The notes below the pieces were generated by a model. It saw nothing but the letters and a program-made list of their open reading frames with translations, was not told the DNA's origin and made no database searches. 56,571 bases of DNA from Spirochaetota bacterium (lineage in GTDB: Bacteria > Spirochaetota > UBA4802 > UBA5550), in NCBI GenBank assembly GCA_003246895.1, contig QKCL01000082.1, positions 1-56,571 on the forward strand. Direction: 5' to 3'. Below, piece after piece: positions 43,175-53,175 of the stretch. The stretch's first letter is position 1; the number at the start of each line of letters is the position of its first letter. A program made the translations under genes and the position numbers.

Positions 43175-43558
43175 ATGAATACTATCACGGATAATGTGAA
43201 AGTCAATATTGCTGATAATTCCCTGGATAAGGCGAGAAAACTGAAAAGGGAATCTGAACACAGAGTGTCGGGTTCAGATTTTAAAAATGTTCTGGATAAG
43301 GCAAAACTTTCACCAGGCAAAGAGCCGGTAAAGGATAAAAAACTCTGGGATACCTGTGTTGAAATGGAATCTCTTTTTGTTAATAAAATGTTCAAGGAAA
43401 TGCGTAAAACCATTCATAAAAGTGACTGGAATCATGGAGGTCATGCTGAGGAAATTTTTGAGGACATGCTTTATGATGAGTACTCGCTTCAGGTGTCTAA
43501 AAATTCCAATCTGGGCCTTGCCAAAATGATTTATGAGCAGATGAGCAGCAAGTTCTAA
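43175..43558 (+). CDS. flgJ: FlgJ-like rod-binding protein (N-terminal domain only)
   Basis: A 127-residue protein with the FlgJ rod-capping domain: CVEMESLFVNKMFKEMRKTI and YDEYSLQVSKNSNLGLAKMIYEQM. The muramidase domain found in gamma-proteobacterial FlgJ is absent, as in many spirochaetes. The first 55 residues are charged and likely disordered. Ends the flgG operon. Confidence 0.85.
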   Translation: MNTITDNVKVNIADNSLDKARKLKRESEHRVSGSDFKNVLDKAKLSPGKEPVKDKKLWDTCVEMESLFVNKMFKEMRKTIHKSDWNHGGHAEEIFEDMLYDEYSLQVSKNSNLGLAKMIYEQMSSKF

Positions 43559-43573
43559 CTTAAACAGAATAAT

Positions 43574-43747
43574 ATGAAGTTTTATGTCCGTGAAGTCAGG
43601 GCATATCTTGATGATATATATAGGCGAATGTCCTCATGGAGGTACTGCTTCCTGATCCTGGATCAGGAAGACTATGAAATAATCAAGGATTTTATTGAAA
43701 TCAGCGAGAAAGCACAGGCTGACTGTAAAAAACTTTTCCTCCCTTGA
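43574..43747 (+). CDS. Small open reading frame after flgJ (57 residues)
   Basis: An ATG frame of 57 residues, beginning 15 bases after the flgJ stop and in the same direction: MKFYVREVRAYLDDIYRRMS, ending CKKLFLP. Composition looks protein-like and helical, but there is no Shine-Dalgarno site and a 23-base palindrome lies inside. It may be a small flagellar-operon protein or a decayed gene end. No family recognised. Confidence 0.35.
   Translation: MKFYVREVRAYLDDIYRRMSSWRYCFLILDQEDYEIIKDFIEISEKAQADCKKLFLP
43648..43670. repeat. 23-base palindrome after flgJ
   Basis: The arms CTTCCTGATCC and GGATCAGGAAG are exact reverse complements around a single T. As RNA it would form a ten-pair hairpin with a three-base loop; no T-run follows, so it may be an RNA processing or stability element or a protein-binding site. 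Confidence 0.6.
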
Positions 43748-44264
43748 AGAATTGACTTTGATTACATACCTTATAACTCAGACCTTCTGCCGTTCCTCTG
43801 TTGCTGAAAAACTCTTTATGTGCCGGGCCATACGGACATGATGTTGTATTGGATTAGTGAAAAAGAAAAGAGTCGAATTGTTCAGATTTTGATGTTTGTT
43901 TAAATAACAGGTTCTCACCTCTTTTTCTGGTAACAGGCGTCTCCTCCCTGATAAATACTTATTTATACCCTGCAGAAATCTAGTGTAACAGATATATTCC
44001 GGCCCATGGAAGTATTTTGTGGAATGACATTTGTTAGGTAGAATATCAGTAAAGAGGACATGTTAAATCAATGGAGGTCTTTAAAGGGGGGCCACGGTCT
44101 TTTTTCCAGTTTTTTACGACCAAACAGTCCGGATACCGTAATTTATGCAGAAAAGACATGATCTGGCAGTAACTTTCCGCAAGTAAATGTCCGTTTTTTA
44201 GACTTGACAAATAACGGGCAGATTAAACTATTTCAGAGATTAAATATTTTTTACGGTGAAATAA
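43748..44264. other. 517-base non-coding gap before aspS
   Basis: No reading frame over 60 codons on either strand and no tRNA-like structure. Composition is typical of the region. The only features I see are weak promoter-like hexamers (TTGACT at 43752-43757 with TATAAC at 43772-43777, spacing 14) and the aspS promoter at its right end. It could hold a small RNA or a gene remnant. Confidence 0.5.
44204..44232 (+). promoter_or_regulatory. Candidate promoter of the aspS operon
   Basis: Perfect TTGACA (44204-44209) with ACTATT (44227-44232) 17 bases on; the -10 is weak. It lies 33 bases before the aspS ATG. Confidence 0.45.
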
Positions 44265-46046
44265 ATGTTTGAAAACAGATGCTATTGCGGTGAATTAACA
44301 CTTAAAGACATTGATAAAGAGATTACTATTGCGGGTTGGGTTGACAGGAAACGGGACCTGGGAGGAATTATTTTCCTTGAGGTCAGGGATGTTTCCGGAA
44401 TTATACAGACAGTTTTTGATTCATCAGAATCAGAAGAGAATGCCAAAATTGCCGACAGTACCAGAAGTGAATTCGTAATTTTAGTAAAGGGTACAGTGAG
44501 AAAAAGATCGGATGATACAGTGAATCCCAATGTTCCAAATGGAGACATTGAGATTACGGCTAAAGAGATAAAAATTCTTAATAAATCTGCAGTACCTCCT
44601 TTTGCAATTGATTCCAGAGACAACCTGAATGAAGAGGTAAGGCTCAAGTACAGGTTTCTGGATCTGAGACGTGAAGAGATGCAGACTGCAATGATAATGA
44701 GACACAAGCTCATGCAGAAAACCAGGGAGTATCTTTCTGCACACAGGTTTCTGGAAATTGAAACTCCTGTTTTGAATAAATCAACACCGGAAGGGGCAAG
44801 AGATTTTCTTGTTCCCAGCAGAATCAACAGGGGGGAATTTTATGCTCTCCCCCAATCCCCCCAGCTTTTTAAACAGATACTGATGATATCAGGCTATGAC
44901 AGGTATTTTCAGATCGTAAAATGTTTCAGGGATGAAGATTTGAGAAACGACAGACAGCCCGAGTTCACCCAGGTGGACATGGAGCTCTCTTTTGTGACTG
45001 CAGATATGGTAATGAACATAATTGAAGATCTTCTTAAAGTGGCTGTTAAAGAAGTTATCGGGAAGGAGATCGATTATAAATTTCCGGTAATGGAGTACGA
45101 TGAAGCCATGAGCAGATACGGTACTGATGCACCGGATACAAGGTTCGGACTTGAGTTAAAGGAATGTTCTGATATATTTGCCAATTCAGAATTTAAGGTG
45201 TTTTCATCGGCACTTGCAAATGGCGGAATAGTAAAGGGTATAGCCGTTGAAGATGAAGGCAGGCTCTCAAGAAAAATTACAGATGATTATACTGAGTATG
45301 TAAAGAGATACGGAGCCAAGGGATTTCCGATGTTCAGATACAAGGACGGAAATTTTGAGGGCGGAATTTCAAAATTTATAAGTGAAGATGAAAAGAAAAA
45401 GATAATCGAAAGATTTGAACTTACTAATCCCGCAATATTGTTCTTCTCCGTTGACTCTGCTAAAATTGTTAATAGCACTCTTGCAAACATGCGTCTTAAA
45501 ATAGCAAGAGACCTTGATATGATAGATAGTGATAAACTTAATTTCCTCTGGGTAGTTAATTTCCCTCTACTCGAATACGATGATGAAGACAAGAGATTCT
45601 ACGCTGTTCACCATCCATTCACATCCCCACTTCCTGAGCATTTGGGCATGCTTGAAAACCTGACAAAGGAAAGCGGATCAAAGATTAAAGCTCAGGCTTA
45701 TGATGTTGTTCTTAATGGAAGTGAAATCGGTGGAGGTTCCATCAGGATCAGTGATCCGGAACTTCAGGCGAAGATATTCAATATACTGGGAATTTCTGAA
45801 GAAGAGGCGAAGATGAAGTTTTCGTTCCTTCTTGATGCACTCGAATACGGTGCACCACCTCATGGAGGTCTTGCTCTTGGTCTTGATCGAATTATGATGC
45901 TTCTTCTGAAGAGAAATTCAATCAGGGATGTTATTGCATTCCCTAAAACACAGAAAGGGCAGTGTCTCATGAGTCAGGCTCCTTCTCCAGTTTCAGAAGA
46001 TCAGCTGAAGGAACTATCCATCAGGATCAGAACGAATGCAAAGTAA
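44265..46046 (+). CDS. aspS: Aspartyl-tRNA synthetase (bacterial type)
   Basis: Class II synthetase of 593 residues. N-terminal OB-fold anticodon domain, motif 2 in FKQILMISGYDRYFQIVKCFRDEDLR, the bacterial GAD insertion (about residues 290-420), and motif 3 GLALGLDRIMML. The anticodon loop segment reads RKRDLGG with Leu32; a His at this place is linked to non-discriminating enzymes, so this one is more likely specific for tRNA-Asp, though the point is an inference. It overlaps phoH by 11 bases and heads an operon running to ftsH. Confidence 0.96.
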   Translation: MFENRCYCGELTLKDIDKEITIAGWVDRKRDLGGIIFLEVRDVSGIIQTVFDSSESEENAKIADSTRSEFVILVKGTVRKRSDDTVNPNVPNGDIEITAKEIKILNKSAVPPFAIDSRDNLNEEVRLKYRFLDLRREEMQTAMIMRHKLMQKTREYLSAHRFLEIETPVLNKSTPEGARDFLVPSRINRGEFYALPQSPQLFKQILMISGYDRYFQIVKCFRDEDLRNDRQPEFTQVDMELSFVTADMVMNIIEDLLKVAVKEVIGKEIDYKFPVMEYDEAMSRYGTDAPDTRFGLELKECSDIFANSEFKVFSSALANGGIVKGIAVEDEGRLSRKITDDYTEYVKRYGAKGFPMFRYKDGNFEGGISKFISEDEKKKIIERFELTNPAILFFSVDSAKIVNSTLANMRLKIARDLDMIDSDKLNFLWVVNFPLLEYDDEDKRFYAVHHPFTSPLPEHLGMLENLTKESGSKIKAQAYDVVLNGSEIGGGSIRISDPELQAKIFNILGISEEEAKMKFSFLLDALEYGAPPHGGLALGLDRIMMLLLKRNSIRDVIAFPKTQKGQCLMSQAPSPVSEDQLKELSIRIRTNAK

Positions 46047-46992
46047 TTCCTTTGAGGTCCAGGATACTTCAATATATAAAAGGATTTGCGGATACAAAGA
46101 CAAGAACCTTAAGCAGATGGAATCAATTCTTGACATAGAATTGATTCCACGCGGGAATACAGTTATTCTTAAGGGCAATCAGATGACTGAGGCCATGAAG
46201 GTGCTTCATGTTCTCTCTGATTATATTCAGAGAAAGGATCCTTCCTATGAGCTTGATGATTTTGAAGTTAAATACATTTCCAAAGCAGTCGGTTCGGGAA
46301 AAAATCTGAAAGTTGATGATATAGACAGACTCAAGGTCTATATTCCGGAGTCACGTAAAACCGTAATGCCGAGAACCATAAATCAGGCAAATTACCTTGT
46401 TTCAATTAATAAAAAACCAATAACATTCGGAATAGGGCCTGCAGGTACAGGTAAAACATATCTGGCCGTTGTAGCTGCGATTGATCATTTTCTAAAGGGT
46501 AAGGTGGAAAGAATTGTTCTTACAAGACCAGCAGTAGAGGCCGGGGAGAACCTGGGCTTTCTGCCGGGGGATCTTATCCAGAAGATAAATCCATATCTTA
46601 AACCTCTTTATGACGCGCTTTTTGAACTTCTTTCTCCTGAAAAAGTGCTCAGTCTCATAGAGAAGGGGTATATAGAGATTGCGCCTCTTGCCTATATGAG
46701 AGGGCGTACGCTGAATAATGCATATATTATTCTCGATGAAGCGCAGAATACAACAATGTCCCAGATGAAAATGTTTCTCACAAGACTTGGTGTAAATTCC
46801 AGGATTGTAATTTCCGGAGATGTTACTCAAATTGATCTTGAAAAACCTGAAAGATCCGGCCTGCTTCACAGCAGAAAAATTCTTAAAGGCATAAATGATA
46901 TAGAATTTATTACTTTTTCAAAAGAAGATATTTCACGGCATCCTGTTGTTGAAAAAATTGTTGCAGCATACGAGAGTGCAGGTTATAATTAA
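46036..46992 (+). CDS. phoH: PhoH-family ATPase
   Basis: A 318-residue PhoH-like P-loop ATPase. An N-terminal KH-like part precedes Walker A in GIGPAGTGKTYLA, then LTRPAVEAGENLGFLPGD, and Walker B IILDEAQN with VISGDVTQIDL. The family is thought to act in RNA metabolism. It precedes pgpH and ybeY as in Bacillus and many other bacteria, supporting a shared role in RNA processing. Confidence 0.93.
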   Translation: MQSNSFEVQDTSIYKRICGYKDKNLKQMESILDIELIPRGNTVILKGNQMTEAMKVLHVLSDYIQRKDPSYELDDFEVKYISKAVGSGKNLKVDDIDRLKVYIPESRKTVMPRTINQANYLVSINKKPITFGIGPAGTGKTYLAVVAAIDHFLKGKVERIVLTRPAVEAGENLGFLPGDLIQKINPYLKPLYDALFELLSPEKVLSLIEKGYIEIAPLAYMRGRTLNNAYIILDEAQNTTMSQMKMFLTRLGVNSRIVISGDVTQIDLEKPERSGLLHSRKILKGINDIEFITFSKEDISRHPVVEKIVAAYESAGYN

Positions 46993-47000
46993 ACAATAAT

Positions 47001-49289
47001 ATGAAGTATCTGAATGACATATCAAGGGTGATATTGAGTTCGCTGTTTAATGACAGCAAAATCAGGTTCAGTTATTACCTCATAATGCTGCTTGTTTTGA
47101 TTTCCACTGCCATCCTTGCCTATAAAGTAACAGATACCACATATCTCTACGCGTTGGGAGAATCTCCTGATTTTGATATTAAGGTTCCCAGAGATATATA
47201 TTATGTTAAGGATGAGGAGACCGCAAAGTTAAAAAAGCAGATTTCAGATTCTGCCAGGCTTGTTTTTGACAAGGACTCATCAGTTCTGGAGAGCAGGTTA
47301 AACCGTATAAATTCTCTTATGAATGCGGTAATAAAAACGCTTGATGAAAATCCTCCAATAGGCACAGATGATCTAACCTTTCAGCTCGCCTCACTGAAGA
47401 CCAAGCTGCCTGCCTACATAAAGCTTGATGATCCGATTCTCTATAATATTCTTAAATTTAATAATCCGCGACTTTTGAAAAGATCCGTAAACAAGATTCT
47501 GATATATATTTATGATTACAGGGGGCTCGGCATTCTTGATGAGGAGTACTCAAATCCTCTTGGAATTCTGAACAATAACATATCCGTGCGCAGCATAAAT
47601 TCGACAGATCCCGATGATGAGATATCCGGCATTGTCAGTGATCTCCTGACTTTAAACCAGATACAGAACCGGGTCTATCCCATTTGTAAATCTGTTGCGC
47701 CGTACCTCCCTGCTGATACGCTTAAATCATTGTCCCAGATTATTGTCATGGGTCTTAAGGCAAATCTTTCCTTCAACGCCGATGAAACACGCAGAAGGAT
47801 TGATGAGAAAACAAAACAGATCAAACCGATTACCGGAATTCTTAAAAAGGGATTTGTCATTGCGCGGAAGAATGAACCTGTTACCACAGATATTCTGAAC
47901 AAACTTAATATTATTAACAAGTACGCAAAAACTTCACATATTAGTTTTATATTCGGTGTAATGCTGTTGCAGTTGCTCTTTATTGCAATTTTAAGTTTTT
48001 TCAGCGTCAAATACAAGAAGTTCTTTCACCCTGACCGTAAATCAATGATGGTTACCTTTTCACTGATCTTGCTTTTTATGGTTTACAGTATTTTTGTAGA
48101 CAGTTTTCAGATTTCCGGTTTTTCAAAAATGTCCTATGTCCTTCTCCTGCCCCTTGCATTTGTAACAATGATGATTTCAATTTTGTATAATATTTATCTT
48201 TCCATGTTCGCCGGGCTTTATCTTGTATTTTTCACGGTCATGCTTATAGGTTTTGATCTGCAGGTACTTGTGCTTGGTTTCAGTTCTGCACTGGTGGGTT
48301 CATTTGTTAACATAGGGGTCGAAAAACGTTCTGATTTTTTCAGGGGAGGGGTTATTCTTGGAGTTGTGAATGTTATCACAATAGTTTCAGTCTCCCTCAT
48401 CGAAAATGCACCGTGGAAAGTCATTGTCGTAAACTCAGAAATGGCAATGGCAAACGGTATATTTTGTTCAATTCTTGCATTGGGGATTTTCCCGGTTTAC
48501 GAGCATCTTTTTGACATAACCACAAAGTTCACTCTTCTTGAGCTTTCAGACCTTAATGCGGATATTTTTAAAAACATGCTTGTCAACGCTCCAGGAACAT
48601 ATAATCACTCACTGCTTGTTTCTACTCTTGCAGAAGCCGCATGCAAGGATATAGGGGCAAACTATATGCTTGCAAGGGTTGGTGCTTTTTATCACGATAT
48701 TGGGAAGCTAAAGGATCCGGGACTTTATATTGAGAATACAATTACCGATCACAGGGCAAAGAAACTGTCTCCCGTAGAATATTCAAAACTTATAATCTCC
48801 CACGTGGAAAAGGGAGTGGAGATGGCACGTGACCATTCGTTGCCGGAATCTGTTATTGATTTTATCAGGGAACACCATGGTAATTCCACAATGTCATATT
48901 TTTATCATCAGGCACTTGAAAGCATAGGTAAACATGGCAAGGTTCAGATTAATAAGAGTGATTTTCAGTATCCCGGCCCGAAACCTCACAGTAAGGAAAC
49001 GGCAATTGTAATGCTTGCCGATGCTATTGAGGCTGCATCCCGTTCGTTGAAGAATCCCACAAGAGAAAAGATTGAAGGGATGGTAAAAAAAATTATTTAT
49101 AACAAGCTCAATGACGGAGATCTGGACAATTCGGATCTTTCCATGGTCCAGCTCAAGAATGTTCAGAATGCCTTTTTGAGTATTCTTTACGGAATTTTTC
49201 ATACAAGACTTGAATATCCTGATCATGAAAAGTTAAGGCTTCTTGAACAGAAAGTAGAAGAGAAAATTAAGGAAAGCATAAATGAATAA
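47001..49289 (+). CDS. pgpH: 7TMR-HD family phosphodiesterase (PgpH-like)
   Basis: A 762-residue membrane protein: one helix (about residues 24-45), a long extracytoplasmic 7TMR-HDED domain (about 46-300), seven helices (about 310-500) and a cytoplasmic HD domain with YNHSLL (His about 535) and FYHDIGK (about 562-568). PgpH hydrolyses cyclic di-AMP in Listeria. No diadenylate cyclase is in the window. Its stop overlaps ybeY by eight bases. Specificity for c-di-AMP is by family. Confidence 0.9.
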   Translation: MKYLNDISRVILSSLFNDSKIRFSYYLIMLLVLISTAILAYKVTDTTYLYALGESPDFDIKVPRDIYYVKDEETAKLKKQISDSARLVFDKDSSVLESRLNRINSLMNAVIKTLDENPPIGTDDLTFQLASLKTKLPAYIKLDDPILYNILKFNNPRLLKRSVNKILIYIYDYRGLGILDEEYSNPLGILNNNISVRSINSTDPDDEISGIVSDLLTLNQIQNRVYPICKSVAPYLPADTLKSLSQIIVMGLKANLSFNADETRRRIDEKTKQIKPITGILKKGFVIARKNEPVTTDILNKLNIINKYAKTSHISFIFGVMLLQLLFIAILSFFSVKYKKFFHPDRKSMMVTFSLILLFMVYSIFVDSFQISGFSKMSYVLLLPLAFVTMMISILYNIYLSMFAGLYLVFFTVMLIGFDLQVLVLGFSSALVGSFVNIGVEKRSDFFRGGVILGVVNVITIVSVSLIENAPWKVIVVNSEMAMANGIFCSILALGIFPVYEHLFDITTKFTLLELSDLNADIFKNMLVNAPGTYNHSLLVSTLAEAACKDIGANYMLARVGAFYHDIGKLKDPGLYIENTITDHRAKKLSPVEYSKLIISHVEKGVEMARDHSLPESVIDFIREHHGNSTMSYFYHQALESIGKHGKVQINKSDFQYPGPKPHSKETAIVMLADAIEAASRSLKNPTREKIEGMVKKIIYNKLNDGDLDNSDLSMVQLKNVQNAFLSILYGIFHTRLEYPDHEKLRLLEQKVEEKIKESINE

Positions 49290-49746
49290 TATAGAAACAT
49301 TTCTTGAAGGAGATATTGATCCCGAAAAATACGGCATCAACTTCGAAGAGATAAGGGGCATTGCTGGTTCAGTGCTGCAATACTGCGATGTTGATTCTGT
49401 TAATGTATCAATTATCTTTACAGACAATGCCCGGATACAGGAGATCAACAGGGATTACCGTGGAAAAGATTATCCCACGGACGTAATAAGTTTCGCATAC
49501 AGAGAGGAAAAGTTCCCAGGTATTGATGAGGAATTTGAAGAACTGGGGGATATATACATATCTCTTGAAAAGACAGAGAGCCAGTCAGTGGAATTTGAAG
49601 TTACTTTTTTTGAAGAGCTGCTCCGACTAGTAATTCATGGTATTCTTCATCTGATTGGTTATGACCATGAAATTTCTGATGATGAAGAGAAGCGTATGCA
49701 GTTACAGGAGGAGATGGTCCTTCAGCATATACTGAATATGAAATGA
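49282..49746 (+). CDS. ybeY: Endoribonuclease YbeY
   Basis: A 154-residue metal-dependent RNase needed for 16S rRNA 3'-end processing and ribosome quality control. The zinc site is the HGILHLIGYDH motif (about residue 119); YRGKDYPTDVISFAY is the other family signature. Overlaps pgpH upstream and tilS downstream, so the three are translationally coupled. Confidence 0.95.
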   Translation: MNNIETFLEGDIDPEKYGINFEEIRGIAGSVLQYCDVDSVNVSIIFTDNARIQEINRDYRGKDYPTDVISFAYREEKFPGIDEEFEELGDIYISLEKTESQSVEFEVTFFEELLRLVIHGILHLIGYDHEISDDEEKRMQLQEEMVLQHILNMK

Positions 49747-51152
49747 ATGAAATCAGCGACAGATTCAAAGCCAACATTCTAGATAAAAATCTATTTACGG
49801 AAAACAGCTCCCTCCTTTTATCCATGTCCGCAGGGAAGGATTCAATGTTCATGTTCTGCAATATAATGAGTCTGGTAAAGGAGATGAGGCTTCGTATAGG
49901 GGTATTTCATCTTAATCATCTTCTCAGGGGAGAAGAGTCAGACGGAGATGAGGAATTCCTTAAGAGTTTTCTAATGGATTACCAGGTTGAAACATATTTC
50001 AGGGAATATGATTTTAATGCCTGTGCCGATCACAGGAAATCATTTGAAGAGCATGCACGTACTGTACGTTATTCAATGCTTGATTCTATAAAGTCAGAAT
50101 TTAATTATGACCTCATTTTAACTGCACATAATAAAAATGATAATGCTGAAACTGTTTTTATGAGGATTCTCAAGGGAACAGGCCTTCGTGGACTCGAAGG
50201 AATTCCGGAATCCGAAGGTTCCCTTGTGAGGCCGGTTCTGCCGTTTGATGTGGAGGAGATTTACAGTTTTCTCAGAAACAATTCACTGAAGTGGCGGGAG
50301 GATTCCAGTAACCTCTCCGACAAATATGAACGGAATTTTATCAGAAACAGTGTGTTTCCGCTTATCGGTTCACGTTTTTCGGGATTTCTGGACAATATAA
50401 CAGGTCTGATGGAGCATTCAAGGGAGAATCGTCTCCTCATGGAAAGATTTATTGACGAGAGGTTCGGGCACTGTGTTTATTCTGAAGGAGATTCTCATTT
50501 TGTTGATATTGAATGTTTAAATGATGATATTCCTGTCACTAAATTTATCATTTCAAAAATTTTAAGAAACAATTATGACACGGTGTTGTCCCATTCTGTT
50601 TTTAGAGAAATTTTCAGAAAAATTTACAGTAAGAGATCAAATATTTTATTATATTCAAACGGTACAGTTTCCATAAATAAGGGCTATCATAAGGGAAAGG
50701 CTGTAATATCTCTTTCCATGTATAATTCAGATGAAATACCTGATGAGTGGGAGTATGCTATACCGGAAGGTGATGGAGAAATCTGTATAAAAGAATCAGA
50801 TATGGTGATATATTTCAGGAGATTTTCATGTGTTGCCGAGATACCTGCTGAATATAAGGATTTCATTGGAATAGGTGATTTACCCTCTGCTTCTAAAGTT
50901 ATGGTGAGGAGCAGAAGGCCCGGCGACAGAATCATAATTAAAAACGGCAGAAAAAAAATAAAAGATTTAATGATTGAAAAGAAACTTGACAGTGTTGCCA
51001 AAAAAAAGGTACCGCTGATAACTGTAAACAATGAAGTGGCTGTGTATCTTCCGCTTCCCGATTCTGGTGATAATTTCCGGATTTCAAAAAAATATTTAAT
51101 AGACAGTGACTCAAAGAACATTATCCTGTTTACCCTTAAACAGGGAATGTAG
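49743..51152 (+). CDS. tilS: tRNA(Ile)-lysidine synthase TilS
   Basis: Modifies C34 of the CAU-anticodon tRNA-Ile to lysidine, so that it reads AUA. The PP-loop is present as SAGKDS (residues 29-34) where SGGxDS is usual; the Ala for Gly change is unusual. FHLNHLLRGEESDGDEEF, TAHNKNDNAETVFMRILKGTGLRGLEGIP and WREDSSNLSDKYERNFIRN fit TilS, and the C-terminal domain MVRSRRPGDRI is also present. Full length at 469 residues. Next to ftsH, as in many bacteria. Confidence 0.92.
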   Translation: MNEISDRFKANILDKNLFTENSSLLLSMSAGKDSMFMFCNIMSLVKEMRLRIGVFHLNHLLRGEESDGDEEFLKSFLMDYQVETYFREYDFNACADHRKSFEEHARTVRYSMLDSIKSEFNYDLILTAHNKNDNAETVFMRILKGTGLRGLEGIPESEGSLVRPVLPFDVEEIYSFLRNNSLKWREDSSNLSDKYERNFIRNSVFPLIGSRFSGFLDNITGLMEHSRENRLLMERFIDERFGHCVYSEGDSHFVDIECLNDDIPVTKFIISKILRNNYDTVLSHSVFREIFRKIYSKRSNILLYSNGTVSINKGYHKGKAVISLSMYNSDEIPDEWEYAIPEGDGEICIKESDMVIYFRRFSCVAEIPAEYKDFIGIGDLPSASKVMVRSRRPGDRIIIKNGRKKIKDLMIEKKLDSVAKKKVPLITVNNEVAVYLPLPDSGDNFRISKKYLIDSDSKNIILFTLKQGM

Positions 51153-51171
51153 TTAATTTTAGGAGCATGGA

Positions 51172-53121
51172 ATGAATAAAGTAACAAAGCAGATTGCCTT
51201 TTTCCTTCTCATCGGATTATTGATAACTGCCATATTCAGAATGAACGAACCTGATAAGGAAAAAGTGGTTCTGGATTACAGCATATTTCTTGAAAAAATA
51301 AGCAATAATGAAATTTCAAAGGTAAGAATCGAAAACGGAAAGAAAATTTCCGGAAAATATAAAAATTCAGAAAAGAGTGTCAAGGGAAGACGTTCCGCAG
51401 AAGGGACATATGATTTTACAACACAAATTCCATATGATGATCCTGAACTAATGAAGACTCTGTTAAATAACAAGGTTGTGATAGAGGGATCAGATGATGA
51501 TGATAATATTTTAATCAAGGGCTTGCTGAATTTCCTTCCATGGCTTCTTTTCTTTGTATTTATATGGTTCATAATGTTCAGGCAGATCCAGGGGGCAGGA
51601 AATAAGGCTCTGGCATTCGGCAAGAGCAAGGCTAAGCTGAATCCTGATATGAAGAACAAGGTGGATTTCAGTGATGTTGCAGGAGCAGATGAGGCGAAAC
51701 AGGAACTTGGAGAGATAGTTGATTTTCTTAAAGATCCCAAAAAGTTTATAAATATAGGTGCAAGAATTCCTACCGGGGTGCTTCTTGTGGGGCCTCCGGG
51801 AACAGGTAAGACTCTCCTTGCCAGGGCAATAGCCGGTGAGGCTGGGGTTGCTTTCTTCTCCATAAGCGGTTCAGACTTTGTGGAGATGTTTGTCGGTGTG
51901 GGAGCATCGAGGGTAAGGGATCTGTTTGAGCAGGGGAAAAAGAATGCTCCATGTATAATATTCATCGATGAAATTGACGCAGTTGGAAGGCTTAGAGGTG
52001 CAGGTCTTGGCGGGGGGCATGATGAAAGAGAGCAGACATTGAATCAGCTTCTTGTCGAGATGGACGGTTTTGAGAAAAATGAAGGCGTAATTATTATTGC
52101 TGCAACAAACAGACCCGATGTACTTGATCCGGCTTTATTGAGGCCAGGAAGGTTTGACAGGCAGGTCATGGTTGATACCCCTGATATTAAGGGAAGAGAG
52201 AAGATTCTTGCTGTTCATACAAGAAAGGTTCCACTGGCAAGAGAGGTTGATCTTAAGGTTATTGCCAGAGGAACTCCAGGTTTTACCGGTGCTGATCTTG
52301 CAAATCTTGTAAACGAGGCAGCACTGCTTACTGCCAGAAAGAATAAAAAAAGAGTCTCCATGATTGAGATGGAGGATGCAAAGGACAAGGTTCTAATGGG
52401 GCCTGAAAGAAGGTCGATGCTCATATCTGATTCTGAAAAGGAAATAATAGCCTATCATGAATCGGGTCATGCCATTATTGGTATTGCTACGGGATCGGAT
52501 CCTGTTCACAAGGTGACAATAATACCGCGCGGAAGGGCTCTTGGTCTTACCATGCAGTTGCCAACAGAGGAGAAACACCTTCATTCAAAGAAACACTGGA
52601 TAAACCAGATCATGATTCTTTTTGGAGGGCATCTTGCTGAGCAGATTAAATTTAATGACGTAACCACAGGTGCCAGTAATGATATATCCCGGGCTTCCGG
52701 AATCGCGAGAAAGATGGTCATGGAGTGGGGGATGAGTGAAAAGGTCGGCCCCATTGCCTACGGACAAAAAAATGAGCAGATATTCCTGGGGCGTGAGATT
52801 GCACAGCATAATGATCATAGTGAAGAAACTGCAAAGCTCATTGATGAAGAGGTTGAGAGTATTATAAAAACATCTCTCGCCAGCGCAAAAGAGATTCTTA
52901 TGAGCAATAATGATAAATTTGAGGCTCTTTCAAGGGCTCTTATTGAGAGAGAGACCCTTGACGCAGAGGAGATAGCCCTGATTATGGATGGTAAGGAATT
53001 ACCCCCGGCAAACAACGGCAACAGGCATGCCCCTGATTCATCAATGGATCATGAAAATGAATCAGTAGTTGAAGAAGATACTGGCTCCGAGGATAAACCT
53101 GATAAAGATATTTTAAACTAA
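51172..53121 (+). CDS. ftsH: ATP-dependent zinc metalloprotease FtsH
   Basis: Membrane-anchored AAA+ protease of 649 residues. Helices at about residues 8-23 and 120-137 flank a periplasmic domain that is short and has a charged insert. Walker A GPPGTGKT (207-214), Walker [10 protein letters not shown], sensor ATNRPD, arginine fingers in RPGRFDRQ, zinc site HESGH (429-433). A low-complexity acidic tail follows residue 610. AGGAG upstream; end of the aspS operon. Confidence 0.97.
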   Translation: MNKVTKQIAFFLLIGLLITAIFRMNEPDKEKVVLDYSIFLEKISNNEISKVRIENGKKISGKYKNSEKSVKGRRSAEGTYDFTTQIPYDDPELMKTLLNNKVVIEGSDDDDNILIKGLLNFLPWLLFFVFIWFIMFRQIQGAGNKALAFGKSKAKLNPDMKNKVDFSDVAGADEAKQELGEIVDFLKDPKKFINIGARIPTGVLLVGPPGTGKTLLARAIAGEAGVAFFSISGSDFVEMFVGVGASRVRDLFEQGKKNAPCIIFIDEIDAVGRLRGAGLGGGHDEREQTLNQLLVEMDGFEKNEGVIIIAATNRPDVLDPALLRPGRFDRQVMVDTPDIKGREKILAVHTRKVPLAREVDLKVIARGTPGFTGADLANLVNEAALLTARKNKKRVSMIEMEDAKDKVLMGPERRSMLISDSEKEIIAYHESGHAIIGIATGSDPVHKVTIIPRGRALGLTMQLPTEEKHLHSKKHWINQIMILFGGHLAEQIKFNDVTTGASNDISRASGIARKMVMEWGMSEKVGPIAYGQKNEQIFLGREIAQHNDHSEETAKLIDEEVESIIKTSLASAKEILMSNNDKFEALSRALIERETLDAEEIALIMDGKELPPANNGNRHAPDSSMDHENESVVEEDTGSEDKPDKDILN

Positions 53122-53139
53122 CGAATATTTATCTGATAA

Positions 53140-53175
53140 AAATACTCACTCCTCTGTATTATGAGAGGAGTGAGG
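53140..53175. terminator. Terminator of recG, shared with ftsH
   Basis: CTCACTCCTCT (53145-53155) pairs over 11 bases with AGAGGAGTGAG (53164-53174) around an eight-base loop. A TATTTTTAT stretch follows on the minus strand, so it mainly serves recG, whose stop codon lies in the loop; for ftsH the T-run is missing. Confidence 0.75.

Noticed and set aside
51276-51965. 229-codon minus-strand frame inside ftsH
   Set aside because: It covers the AAA+ Walker region of FtsH in antisense; a shadow of biased codon use.
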